This document shows, in pieces, positions 11,894 through 21,887 of a DNA stretch of 43,462 nucleotides. Source of the DNA: Methanosphaera stadtmanae (GTDB lineage: Archaea; Methanobacteriota; Methanobacteria; Methanobacteriales; Methanobacteriaceae). The position numbers were made by a program, and so were the translations under genes. Positions within the stretch are counted from its first letter, which is position 1. Each line of letters starts with the position of its first letter. The notes under the pieces were generated by a model. That model was given only the letters and a program-made list of their open reading frames with translations. It was not told the origin of the DNA and did not search any database. The stretch covers positions 1-43,462 of the forward strand of contig SUTP01000003.1 in NCBI GenBank assembly GCA_015062815.1, read 5' to 3'.

Positions 11894-12751
11894 ATCTTTT
11901 TTTATATTATTTATTTCTGAAGTCATTCGACATGCTTTACATGGACTAGTGGCTGTAGGTTGTCTACATTTTTCACATATAACTAATTCAACTTCTTTTT
12001 GGGGTATTTTAAATGTATTTTTGAATGATTCAAAAATATCTTTTTTTATTCCCCTATTTTTTTCTTCTAATTTATTTAAATAATTTTTAACATCACTTCT
12101 AAGAGATGTTGTTGAATAAGGGCATTCTTCACTATGGATTGGAATATCATTGAGTATACACCAGATTCCAACATCTTTTTCAGGCAATTGCCATAATGGT
12201 TTTATACGTGGAACCATTTTTTCATGGATTTTATCCAGTTTAGGTCCAAATTTTGAGAATTTATTTTGATCATTTCTAGAAAAAGTCATTAAAAATGATT
12301 GTATTTCATCATCCATATTATGTCCTGTAGCAATTTTATCACAATTATGCTCATCAGATATCTTATTTAATAAATATCTTCTGTAAACACCACAAGGCAT
12401 ACAACTACTTTTATATAAATCATGTATTTCGTCTAAGTCATAATTCCATTCATTTTTAAATGAACTAATTGTAAGAGGAATATTTAATTTTTCACAATTT
12501 TCTATAGCTGTTTGAATACCATGTTCTCTATAACCAGTGATGCCTTCATCTATACAAACAGCTTCTATTTCAAAATCTATTTCTGAATTAAGTTTATAGT
12601 TGTACAACATATGTAATGTTAATATACTATCTTTTCCTCCTGAAATACCTACCATAATTTTTTCATTATTACTAATAAGATTATATTCAGTAAGAGTGTT
12701 AAAAACATTATTTTCAACATATTTATTAAATTCTTCTTTGTTTATTTTCAT
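11888..12751 (-). CDS. NcsA/TtuA-like tRNA 2-thiolation PP-loop ATPase (TIGR00269-like)
   Basis: PP-loop MVGISGGKDSILTL, CMPCGVYRR, ATGHNMDDEIQSFLM, C-terminal CEKCRQPT..CKAC; convergent 6-nt overlap with the preceding gene. Confidence 0.85.
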   Translation of the reverse strand: MKINKEEFNKYVENNVFNTLTEYNLISNNEKIMVGISGGKDSILTLHMLYNYKLNSEIDFEIEAVCIDEGITGYREHGIQTAIENCEKLNIPLTISSFKNEWNYDLDEIHDLYKSSCMPCGVYRRYLLNKISDEHNCDKIATGHNMDDEIQSFLMTFSRNDQNKFSKFGPKLDKIHEKMVPRIKPLWQLPEKDVGIWCILNDIPIHSEECPYSTTSLRSDVKNYLNKLEEKNRGIKKDIFESFKNTFKIPQKEVELVICEKCRQPTATSPCKACRMTSEINNIKKDL

Positions 12752-12805
12752 AGTATTTCCAAAAAATATTTTATAAAAAAAAGAGGAGGTTAAATATATT
12801 ATTAA

Positions 12806-13924
12806 TCACTGTAGTAATTGTTTAGCGCCGTTTTTAATTGTTTTTATAATTGTGTCAAGTTCTTCTTCAGTTAATGATGGGTGGACAGGAATTGAAATAA
12901 CTTCATTACTTGCTTTCTCAGCTTCAGGACAATTTCCTGTTATTCCCTGATTAGCATAATATGGTTGTTTATATAAAACTATTGGATAATGGACACCTGT
13001 TCCAATACCATTTTCAGTTAAATATTCTTTAAATGAATTTCTATCTTTAGATACTCGTATAGTGTATTGGTGGAAGACGTGTTCTACTTCTTCTGCAATT
13101 ATAGGTGTAGTTATTCCTTCAACATCGGTTAATCCTTCAGATAAATATTTTGCATTTTCATTTCTTTTTTCATTAAATTCATCAATATGTTTTAGTTGAA
13201 CTAATCCAATACTTGCACCAATATCTGTCATTCTGTAATTATATCCTAAAAGGCTTTGTTCATATCTTTTACTTTCACCATGAGCTCTAACCATACCCGC
13301 TTTTTCAGCTAAATCATCATCATTAGTAGTTATCATTCCACCTTCACCAGTAGTCATATTTTTAGTTGGATAAAAACTGAAACAACCAAAATCACCAATA
13401 CTACCAATTTTTTTACCTTTATAAACTGCTCCATGAGCTTGAGCAGCATCTTCAATAATTTTCAAATCGTATTTTTCAGCAATTTCAAGCATAGGATTTA
13501 AATCTGCTGGCTGACCATAAAGATGAACTGGAACAATTGCTTTTGTTTTTTCAGTTATTTTTTCTTCTATTTTATTTGGATCTAAATTAAATGTTTCAGG
13601 ATCAATATCGGCATATACAGGTTTTGCTCCACAGTATAAAATAGAATTTGATGTAGCTGCGAATGTAAATGGTGTTGTAATAACTTCATCATTAGCTTTT
13701 ATTCCAGCAGCAACTAATGCTGTATGTAAAGCAGTAGTTCCTGAACTTGTAGCTACAGCATATTTTGTATTCACATATTCGGAAAATTCTTTTTGAAATT
13801 GGTCTACTTTAGGACCTTGAGCTAACATTCCTGATTTTAAAACGTCTGTAACAGCTTCAATTTCTTCATCACTTATAATTGGTTTTGCAATATTTATCAT
13901 AATGTCACATTCTCTTTTTTTCAT
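12806..13924 (-). CDS. DegT/DnrJ/EryC1/StrS family PLP aminotransferase
   Basis: ATSSGTTALHTAL, FTFAATSNSILYCGAKPVYADID, IEDAAQAHGA, FSFYPTKNMTTGEGGM; start may be MINIAKP at 13900. Confidence 0.9.
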   Translation of the reverse strand: MKKRECDIMINIAKPIISDEEIEAVTDVLKSGMLAQGPKVDQFQKEFSEYVNTKYAVATSSGTTALHTALVAAGIKANDEVITTPFTFAATSNSILYCGAKPVYADIDPETFNLDPNKIEEKITEKTKAIVPVHLYGQPADLNPMLEIAEKYDLKIIEDAAQAHGAVYKGKKIGSIGDFGCFSFYPTKNMTTGEGGMITTNDDDLAEKAGMVRAHGESKRYEQSLLGYNYRMTDIGASIGLVQLKHIDEFNEKRNENAKYLSEGLTDVEGITTPIIAEEVEHVFHQYTIRVSKDRNSFKEYLTENGIGTGVHYPIVLYKQPYYANQGITGNCPEAEKASNEVISIPVHPSLTEEELDTIIKTIKNGAKQLLQ

Positions 13925-14161
13925 AATTATATAATAATTTGAACTAAAATTAGTTGGGTTATATACATTAATTTCACATAAAAAAAATATCCTTCTGATA
14001 CTCTAGTTTACTATTTATTATTATTCTATAATAATACTTATTCTCTAAAGGAATTTCATTTCTGACATAATCTCAATTATTTATACTTTTTCATAAATAA
14101 GTATTATATAAATAAATTATCATAGAATTTTTCTTCATGATAATAAAATGGGATGTAATCA

Positions 14162-15334
14162 ATGGATATGCATATTATTAAAGAAGGTTTAATTGAAATT
14201 CAAGTACCTGATTTTGAAAAGGTATCATCAGAAGCACCAGTCTTTTATAATCCTGTAATGGAATTAAATAGAGATATTTCTGTTGTTGTTATAAATCAAT
14301 ATAGAAAAAGTTTAGATCATGATATAACAATATGTGATGCATTTGGTGGAACAGGTATACGTGGAGCAAGATATTCTAAAGAAATATCTGGTGTTAAAAA
14401 TGTAACTGTGGGTGATGTAAATCCTTTAGCTGTAGAACTAGGTATTAAAAATATGGAACGTAATGAAATAACTAATGTAGAAGTAGTTAAAAATGATGCA
14501 AATATTTTATTGCAGTCAAATAAAGGTTTGTTTGATGTAGTTGATATAGATCCTTTTGGAACTCCGGCCATGTTTATTCAATCAGCCGCAGCAAATATTC
14601 GTCCGGGTGGATTAATATGCATTAGTGCAACGGATACTTCTGCATTATGTGGAACATATCATGATCCGTGTATTAGAAAATATGGTTCAAAACCATTAAA
14701 AACAGAATATTGTCATGAAAATGGTATTCGTATATTATTAGCATCCATAGCTAGAAATTTAGCTGTAAATCAGAAATATTTACGTGTATTATTTTCTCAC
14801 AGTACAGAACATTATATGAGGATATATGCTATAGTTGAAAGGGGTGGTAAAAAAACCAATCAATCTTTAGAAAATATAGGTTTTATTGCGCACTGTTCTA
14901 ATTGTTTACATAGGGAAGTTTTCCAGGGTTATGTACCAAAAATACCTAATACCTGTCCAAATTGTGGTGAAAATTATTCTACAGCAGGACCATTATGGTT
15001 AGGTAATTTATGGGATAAGGAATTTATTGCAGAAATGACTGAATCAATTGAAGACTTAACTTTAAATAGGAAAGATGAGGTTTTAAAGTTATTCAATAGT
15101 TGTTATGAAGAAGCAGATGGTCCAATAACATTTTATGATATACATAAACTTTGTAAGAAATTAAAAATAAGTTCTCCTAAATTAAATGATGTTATGGATG
15201 AAGTAAAAAATAGGGGTTATTTCATGTCTAGAACACATTTTAAATTGACAGGTATACGAACAGATGTTCCTTTAAATGAATTAAATGAAATAATTGTAGA
15301 TATTAAAGAAAAAACATTAGGATCTGATGTTTAA
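14162..15334 (+). CDS. trm1: tRNA (guanine26-N2)-dimethyltransferase
   Basis: Trm1 signatures (SSEAPVFYNPVMELNRD, DPFGTPAMFIQSA, CHENGIRILLASIARNLA, CSNCLHRE..CPNCG). Confidence 0.92.
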   Translation: MDMHIIKEGLIEIQVPDFEKVSSEAPVFYNPVMELNRDISVVVINQYRKSLDHDITICDAFGGTGIRGARYSKEISGVKNVTVGDVNPLAVELGIKNMERNEITNVEVVKNDANILLQSNKGLFDVVDIDPFGTPAMFIQSAAANIRPGGLICISATDTSALCGTYHDPCIRKYGSKPLKTEYCHENGIRILLASIARNLAVNQKYLRVLFSHSTEHYMRIYAIVERGGKKTNQSLENIGFIAHCSNCLHREVFQGYVPKIPNTCPNCGENYSTAGPLWLGNLWDKEFIAEMTESIEDLTLNRKDEVLKLFNSCYEEADGPITFYDIHKLCKKLKISSPKLNDVMDEVKNRGYFMSRTHFKLTGIRTDVPLNELNEIIVDIKEKTLGSDV

Positions 15335-15432
15335 TTTACCTATTTTTTTTGAAATAGCTTAATATCTGTTATGTAAAAATGAGTTTTGACAAAATTTTAT
15401 AATCTAAAAAAGTTAAAAAAAAGGTACACACA

Positions 15433-16125
15433 TTATTCATAGTTTAACATGTTATGTGTGTAATAATATTGTAATTCTGCAGCATGTTCTATTTCATAAG
15501 CTCTGTATGGATTATTGAAGTAAGGGAATAATGATCCAGTTAAAGCACGCATAATTCCACCAATATGACCAAATTGTTTACAGCATAAATGGTAATATAA
15601 TGGGAATCCACATCCAGGATTTATAAAAATACTACCTTGACGTACTGTTCCATGCCATACTGTTGGGATAGGACCTTCTTGTCCTTGTTGTTTTGCCATT
15701 TCCATTACTCTATTCCAAGCATCATCAAAGTGATCGTAGATTTCACCATCAACTTTGTAATCCCATTTATCTTCAGGAACACCATTTATACCATAGTCTA
15801 ATACTTGACTCCAGTCTATATCTACTTGTGCTCCTGCTTTATCCATGAATGCCATTTCAATAATATATACCTTTCCATTCATGAAGTTTCTATAATTTGA
15901 ACTTCCTGCATAGTGTAATACAATTGCACATTTGGAATTTCTTTCTTCAGCATATTGAGCTAATAAATTAGCATGAACATGTTCTGGATACATATCAGGA
16001 TTTGCTATTTTTACAAAAGCTAACCTTCCTAAAGGTTCAACATCATCTGAACTACCAGAAGAAGCCATGTATACGAATCCTATTAAAATAAAAATAACAA
16101 TTATAAAACCTACGTACCATTTCAT
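15433..16125 (-). CDS. Hypothetical protein with an N-terminal membrane anchor
   Basis: 230 aa, N-terminal hydrophobic helix (YVGFIIVIFILIGFVYMA), soluble remainder with CGFPLYYHLCCKQFGH; no family recognised. Confidence 0.7.
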   Translation of the reverse strand: MKWYVGFIIVIFILIGFVYMASSGSSDDVEPLGRLAFVKIANPDMYPEHVHANLLAQYAEERNSKCAIVLHYAGSSNYRNFMNGKVYIIEMAFMDKAGAQVDIDWSQVLDYGINGVPEDKWDYKVDGEIYDHFDDAWNRVMEMAKQQGQEGPIPTVWHGTVRQGSIFINPGCGFPLYYHLCCKQFGHIGGIMRALTGSLFPYFNNPYRAYEIEHAAELQYYYTHNMLNYE

Positions 16126-16396
16126 TGTTTTGTCACCAATGTATTTTAATTCTTAATTTTTTCCAGTAATTTATTAATAATAATATTTTATTTTTGATAC
16201 TTATATAATTAAGTTATATCTGTTCATGCTTTTAACTCTTATCAATAATTATTTATGATTATTTGTCTTAGTAATACAACAAAAATGAGATAATAAGTTT
16301 ATAAGTCAGGTCTAAATTAGTTAGATATTTTTTTTTAGAAAAGGGTGTGTGCGACAATTATTAGAGTTTTATATAGAAAAAAAAATAATGGGGTAA

Positions 16397-17377
16397 TTAT
16401 AAGTATTGGTTATAGAATTCTTCTATTTTATCAAAAGGAATTACTTCTAAATTATCATATAAATCTATATGAACAGCTCCAGGTATTAATAGTAATTCTT
16501 TATTATCACCTGTTAATTTTTTGAACTCATCTTTTGAGAAGTAACATGAATGGGCTTCTATTCCATGAATAATTAAAACAGCTGAACGTATTTCATCACT
16601 GTATTCTAGTATTGGTTGGTTTATGAATGACATTGTACCTGTTACATTCCATCCATCATTACTGTTTAATGAACGTTCATGATATCCACGTTCTGTTTTA
16701 TAGTAAGTATGATAATCTTTTACAAATTGTGGAGCATCATCTGGAAGTGGATCAACTACTCCACCCGCTCTAACATATGTTCCACTTTCATAATCTTTTG
16801 TTCTTTGAGTGTTTAAAGCTACTCTTAATTCATGTCGAGCATCAGCATTATCTCCTTCATCAAAGTATCCATTTGCTCCTACACGACTCATGTTATACAT
16901 GGTAGCAGTCACTGTTGCTTTAATTCTAGTATCAATTGATGCAGCATTTAGAGCCATTCCACCCCAACCACATATTCCAAGAATACCTACTCTATCAGCA
17001 TCTACTTTTTCATTTGTTACAAGATAATCTACAGCAGCTTGAAAGTCTTCGGTATTTATATCCGGTGATGCCATGTAGCGTGGTTGTCCACTACTTTCAC
17101 CAGTAAATGACGGATCAAATGCTATTGTAAGAAATCCTCTTTCTGCTAATTTTTGAGCATATAATCCAGAAGATTGTTCTTTAACTGCTCCAAATGGACC
17201 ACAAATAGCTATTGCCGGTAATTTTCCTTTGTATTCTTTTGGTTCGTATAAATCTGCTGCAAGTGTTATTCCATAACGATTATGGAATGTTATTTTTTCA
17301 TGATTAACTTTATCACTTTTTGGAAATACTTTATCCCATTCTTGTGTTAATTCTAATTTTTTTAACATATAACTCAC
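16397..17377 (-). CDS. Alpha/beta hydrolase (dienelactone-hydrolase/acetyl-esterase type)
   Basis: LGICGWGG (GxCxGG nucleophile-elbow-like), FDPSFTGESSGQPR, C-terminal GAVHIDLYD. Confidence 0.8.
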   Translation of the reverse strand: MSYMLKKLELTQEWDKVFPKSDKVNHEKITFHNRYGITLAADLYEPKEYKGKLPAIAICGPFGAVKEQSSGLYAQKLAERGFLTIAFDPSFTGESSGQPRYMASPDINTEDFQAAVDYLVTNEKVDADRVGILGICGWGGMALNAASIDTRIKATVTATMYNMSRVGANGYFDEGDNADARHELRVALNTQRTKDYESGTYVRAGGVVDPLPDDAPQFVKDYHTYYKTERGYHERSLNSNDGWNVTGTMSFINQPILEYSDEIRSAVLIIHGIEAHSCYFSKDEFKKLTGDNKELLLIPGAVHIDLYDNLEVIPFDKIEEFYNQYL

Positions 17378-17949
17378 TATTAATTTGTTGAATTTTATAT
17401 AATATAAATATTTTAATTATAATTGGTTTTTTTCATGTTATATTTTTTGAGCAAAATTCTATTTTTTGTAGCACATTAATTTACTGTAGCACAATCATAT
17501 TATGGTGATTGTAGACAAGCAAATAATTGTTCTAAAATATAGAAAGTGAGGTGTTTTCAGTATAATCTTAAACATTCATACATTTAAATAGGATAAGAAA
17601 TCTTAAAAATCATAATATTTTTTTTTGTAAAACACCTAAAACGTTGTATGAAAAAAAAGTACATATTTTAGTGTTATAATAAAGAGAATACTATTTAAAA
17701 ATGAGTTGTGTCAAGGCTTAATATAATTAAATTAATAATTTTTCATTTTTTAATATTCTTTTTTAAAAATTTTTTTTTTTGTTTATACTCTTTTTAAAAT
17801 AATTATATTTTTTTAGATATTTTTTTTATCTTTTTTCAAAACATTTATATATAAACATAACTAAAAATAACTTCAAGAAATAAGTTTAGGTAATTTTTTT
17901 TTTAGGGGATAAGCTTATTACTTGTTAGAGAAAAGATGAGAGATTTAAA

Positions 17950-18459
17950 ATGTCAGACACATATGATGATTTTGGTGTCGAAACGGAAAATGTTGCTTTA
18001 TCCATGGATAATTTAGATAAAAAAATATTGGAGTTATTAAGTACGGATGGACGTAAGTCTTATCGTAAAATATCTCGTGAACTAGGGGTTTCTGTAGGAA
18101 CAGTTCATAATAGGGTGGATAAATTAACGAAATTTGGAATAATTAACAAATTTGTCCCTGTTATTGATCACCAAAAATTAGGTTATAATTTAACTGCAAT
18201 AATAGGTTTAGAAATTAAGAGTGGCACGGTCGCTTATTTAATTGATAAAGATGCATTTAAAAGCAATATATTAGCAATATATGATGTAACTGGTCAATTT
18301 GATGGTATTATCATTGCTAAATTTAAAAATACTTTTGAATTAAATAAATTTATTAAATCTTTACTTGCAGATGATACTGTTATAAGAACGTATACTCAAA
18401 CAGTATTAAATATAGTTAAAGAAGAGTTAAATTCTTCAATGATTAATTTTGACAGTTAA
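17950..18459 (+). CDS. Lrp/AsnC family transcriptional regulator
   Basis: LDKKILELLSTDGRKSYRKISRELGVSVGTVHNRVDKL HTH plus C-terminal RAM-like domain; upstream TATA-like TTTATATATAAA near 17845. Confidence 0.92.
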   Translation: MSDTYDDFGVETENVALSMDNLDKKILELLSTDGRKSYRKISRELGVSVGTVHNRVDKLTKFGIINKFVPVIDHQKLGYNLTAIIGLEIKSGTVAYLIDKDAFKSNILAIYDVTGQFDGIIIAKFKNTFELNKFIKSLLADDTVIRTYTQTVLNIVKEELNSSMINFDS

Positions 18460-18611
18460 TCATTTAAAACATAATTATTTTTTTTTACAATTTTTTTGTT
18501 CTCTTTTTTTTAGATACTTTTTTTTGAAAAAAATATGAATATCAAAAAAGATATACTAATTATATTATTTATCATAATTATTTTTTAATAAATAAAAATA
18601 GGAGGTAGTAT

Positions 18612-19556
18612 ATGCCTGTTTGTGAATTTCCAGATACGCAAGATAAAGAACCTGAAATTCCAATATCACTAAATAAGGTAGGGGTTACTGGTGTTAAAAA
18701 ATTATTAAAAATAAATCGTAAAAATAAAAGGCCCATAATTTTATTACCTACGTTTAATGCTTATGTAAATTTACCTAGTACTCAAAAAGGATCTCATATG
18801 TCCAGAAATCCTGAAGCAATTACTGAAGTGGTAGATGAAGCTATTAATGAACCGGAAATACATCTAGAAACGATATGTTCTAATCTTGTAAAAAAATTAC
18901 TTGAAAAACATGAATATGCTATAAGTGCTGAAACGGAAGTAAAAAGCGAATACGTAATACATAAATTATCACCAGTCACTAATAAAAAAACAGAAGAAAC
19001 AACAACTATTATTGCAAGAGCTCTAGCTACAAAAGATGAGGAAGGTAATATTAATGTTAGAAAAATGATTGGAGCTGAAGTAGTTGGGATGACTGTTTGT
19101 CCTTGTGCCCAAGAATCAGTAGTAAAAGATTCACGTGAAAAGTTATTGGAATTTTTAGATGAACAAACAACTGAAAAAGTATTAAATACTGTAACTTTTG
19201 CTTCACATAATCAAAGAGGCCGGGGAACAATATTATTAGAAGTTGCTGAAGAGGAAGAAGTTAATGTTGATGATTTAATAAAAATTATACAAGATTCAAT
19301 GAGTTCTCAGGTATGTGAAATTTTAAAAAGACCTGATGAAAATAAAATTGTTACAAATGCTCATAATAATCCTGTTTTTGTAGAAGACTGTGTTAGAAAT
19401 ATGGTTAAAGGTATTTTGGATTATTATCCAAATTTATCTAATGATTCTACCGTTACATTTAAACAGGTTAATGAAGAAAGTATACATCAACATAATGCTT
19501 TTGCCGAAAAAACATCTTCATTAGGACAATTAAAGAAAGAATTAGGGAGAGATTAA
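18612..19556 (+). CDS. mptA: GTP cyclohydrolase MptA (FolE2-like), tetrahydromethanopterin biosynthesis
   Basis: LPTFNAYVNLPSTQKGSHMSRNPE, MTVCPCAQ, FASHNQRGRGTI; SD AGGAGGT. Confidence 0.92.
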   Translation: MPVCEFPDTQDKEPEIPISLNKVGVTGVKKLLKINRKNKRPIILLPTFNAYVNLPSTQKGSHMSRNPEAITEVVDEAINEPEIHLETICSNLVKKLLEKHEYAISAETEVKSEYVIHKLSPVTNKKTEETTTIIARALATKDEEGNINVRKMIGAEVVGMTVCPCAQESVVKDSREKLLEFLDEQTTEKVLNTVTFASHNQRGRGTILLEVAEEEEVNVDDLIKIIQDSMSSQVCEILKRPDENKIVTNAHNNPVFVEDCVRNMVKGILDYYPNLSNDSTVTFKQVNEESIHQHNAFAEKTSSLGQLKKELGRD

Positions 19557-20006
19557 ATGGAAGTATTAGAATTATCAAGACAAATTATGACTTATTTAAA
19601 TGCATTTCAAGGGTCTAAACCGGCTTTACATAATAGTGAAATAGTAATTATTCGGGGTATTTCTCGAACAAAACTCAAACCAGAAGATTTTCAACAAAAA
19701 TTAAAAGATTTGCTAAATGATTTAAATATTAAAGAAGTATATTTAAATTCAAAAAGAGCAGAAGTATTAACTAAAGAAGTTGATAGACAAATTAAATTGG
19801 CTACCGGTATTGATGATGAATATCAAGGTTTATCTGGTGTTGAAATGATGAAACAAACATTTGAACAATCAGGTTTTGTTGCAGATTATATAGTCGGTGA
19901 ATATGAAAATGTAGCGGCTTATGTTGTCATGTGGATGGATCAATCGGGTGCTGGACCAATGTTTGTTGAAACTATGATAATTAAAACGGATTCTATTGAA
20001 GAATAA
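19557..20006 (+). CDS. Conserved hypothetical methanogen protein between mptA and cofG
   Basis: 149-aa ORF starting directly after the mptA stop, co-directional; family not recognised. Confidence 0.75.
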   Translation: MEVLELSRQIMTYLNAFQGSKPALHNSEIVIIRGISRTKLKPEDFQQKLKDLLNDLNIKEVYLNSKRAEVLTKEVDRQIKLATGIDDEYQGLSGVEMMKQTFEQSGFVADYIVGEYENVAAYVVMWMDQSGAGPMFVETMIIKTDSIEE

Positions 20007-20034
20007 TTATTTTTTTCTTTTTTTGGTGATTAAT

Positions 20035-21129
20035 ATGGATTTTTCTCGAAGTGAAATTAAAACTATTTTAGATTATGATTTAATTGATTTATTTGATTTA
20101 ATTAAAAAAATTAATATAGAACGAAAGATTCATGAAATCACTTATTCTAAAAATATTTTTTTACCATTAACACATATTTGTAAAAATAACTGTGGATATT
20201 GTACATTCAAACAAAGTCCTGAAGAAGCTAGTTTTTTATTAATGAATAAACAGGATGTATTCAAACAGTTACATGAAGCTAATAAGTATAATTGTACTGA
20301 AGCATTATTTACTTTTGGTGAAGATGCAGATGAAGTTGATGTAATTAAAGATAAACTAAGTGTTTATGGTTATGATTCAATGGTCGATTATGTTTATGAT
20401 TTATCAAATGTTTCTTTGAATAAATATAATGTTTTACCTCATACAAATATGGGAATCATTAGTCGTAATCAAATTCATAGACTAAAGAAAGTTAACGCAT
20501 CCATGGGATTAATGCTTGAAACAACTAATAAACACCTATTAAAAACTATTGTTCATAAAGATAGTCCTGGTAAAAATCCTGATAAACGAATAAAAATGAT
20601 AAGTGATGCAGGTAAGGAAAAAATTCCATTTACCACAGGTCTTTTAATAGGTATTGGTGAAAGTCATGAAGATCATTTGGATTCCTTGTTTAAACTTAGA
20701 CAATTACAAGATAAATATGGTCATATTCAAGAAATAATCATTCAAAACTTCAAACCTAAGTTAGGAATACCTATGGAAAATTATCCGGAACCTCCAATAA
20801 TTGATTTGATAAAATTAACATTAGTAAGTCATATAATGTTTCCAGATATAAGTATTCAAATACCACCTAATTTAAATAGAAAATTAATGTCTATTTTTGC
20901 AATTGCAGGGGCTGATGATATTGGGGGTATTTCACCAATTACAATGGATTATGTAAATCCTGATGCACCATGGCCTAAAATAGAAGAATTAAAGTTAGAA
21001 TTAGATAGTATTAATTATTCATTAGTTGAACGATTACCTGTCTATAATAAATATATTAATAGAACATTCTTAAGTCCATTAGTATATGATAAAGTAATTC
21101 AAATAAAAAAAGAATATAATATTAGATAA
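20035..21129 (+). CDS. cofG: 7,8-didemethyl-8-hydroxy-5-deazariboflavin synthase subunit CofG (coenzyme F420)
   Basis: Radical SAM CKNNCGYCTF, ISPITMDYVNPDAPWP; GGTGATTAAT SD supports ATG 20035 rather than the ORF start at 19996. Confidence 0.92.
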   Translation: MDFSRSEIKTILDYDLIDLFDLIKKINIERKIHEITYSKNIFLPLTHICKNNCGYCTFKQSPEEASFLLMNKQDVFKQLHEANKYNCTEALFTFGEDADEVDVIKDKLSVYGYDSMVDYVYDLSNVSLNKYNVLPHTNMGIISRNQIHRLKKVNASMGLMLETTNKHLLKTIVHKDSPGKNPDKRIKMISDAGKEKIPFTTGLLIGIGESHEDHLDSLFKLRQLQDKYGHIQEIIIQNFKPKLGIPMENYPEPPIIDLIKLTLVSHIMFPDISIQIPPNLNRKLMSIFAIAGADDIGGISPITMDYVNPDAPWPKIEELKLELDSINYSLVERLPVYNKYINRTFLSPLVYDKVIQIKKEYNIR

Positions 21130-21144
21130 TGAATTTCATCATTA

Positions 21145-21876
21145 TTAATTTATTTTCACATCAATTACTGTATGATGTACGCCTGGTGAATATTTTTTAA
21201 TAGAACGTTTATTGAGTACTTCAATTGTTCTTCCTTGTTTTTGAGCAGCTAATTTAACTAGTTCAACAGGGCGTTTAAACAATATGGCTTCCGGTGTACT
21301 TTCATGATAATGAAGAATTCCACCTTCTTTTAAGTAACTAATTGCTTGGTCAAGGTATAAATGAGTTGTACCAATGTATCCCATCATGATTCTATCGGCT
21401 ATATGATCAAAATCTTGTTTTCCACAGTCACCCAATATTGGTTTTACAATTTCATCAACTTTATTTAGTTTAATATTTTCACATAGAAATTCATAAGATA
21501 CTGGATTAATTTCTATAGCATAAATTTTTTTAGGTTTTGAATGTACTGCCATAGGTATTGTGAAATAACCTATTCCCGCAAACATATCAATAATTGTTTC
21601 CGAGTTTTTTGGTAGTTTACTCATTCTTAATCGTTCACCAGTATTTCCTTTAGACCACATAACTTTGGATACATCTATTTTAAATTTACAATAATTTTCT
21701 TTATGTATTGTCTCTGTGTTGTTACCATAAATTAATTCTATATCTGGTTCTCTTTTTTGACCATGAATATGACCAATTTTAACTACATTGTTAATGTAGG
21801 GTAATTGGATTAATTCATCAAGGTTATCTGGTATTTTTTTTACTACTAGTATATCACCAATTAATTTACCTTTCAT
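21145..21876 (-). CDS. Trm5/TYW2-family class I SAM tRNA methyltransferase/aminocarboxypropyltransferase
   Basis: VSKVMWSKGNTGERLRMSKL, DMFAGIGYFTIPMAVHS, IEINPVSYEFLCENIKLNKV, YHESTP. Confidence 0.85.
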   Translation of the reverse strand: MKGKLIGDILVVKKIPDNLDELIQLPYINNVVKIGHIHGQKREPDIELIYGNNTETIHKENYCKFKIDVSKVMWSKGNTGERLRMSKLPKNSETIIDMFAGIGYFTIPMAVHSKPKKIYAIEINPVSYEFLCENIKLNKVDEIVKPILGDCGKQDFDHIADRIMMGYIGTTHLYLDQAISYLKEGGILHYHESTPEAILFKRPVELVKLAAQKQGRTIEVLNKRSIKKYSPGVHHTVIDVKIN

Positions 21877-21887
21877 GTTATTACCTT

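Noticed and set aside
11814-12083. 89-aa plus-strand ORF spanning the DUF1922/NcsA convergent junction
   Set aside because: Overlaps both well-supported genes in the wrong frame or strand.
17549-17637. Possible MITE bounded by AGGTGTTTT/AAAACACCT
   Set aside because: Only 9-bp arms, no target-site duplication seen and no extension of homology; reported only as part of the intergenic regulatory observation.
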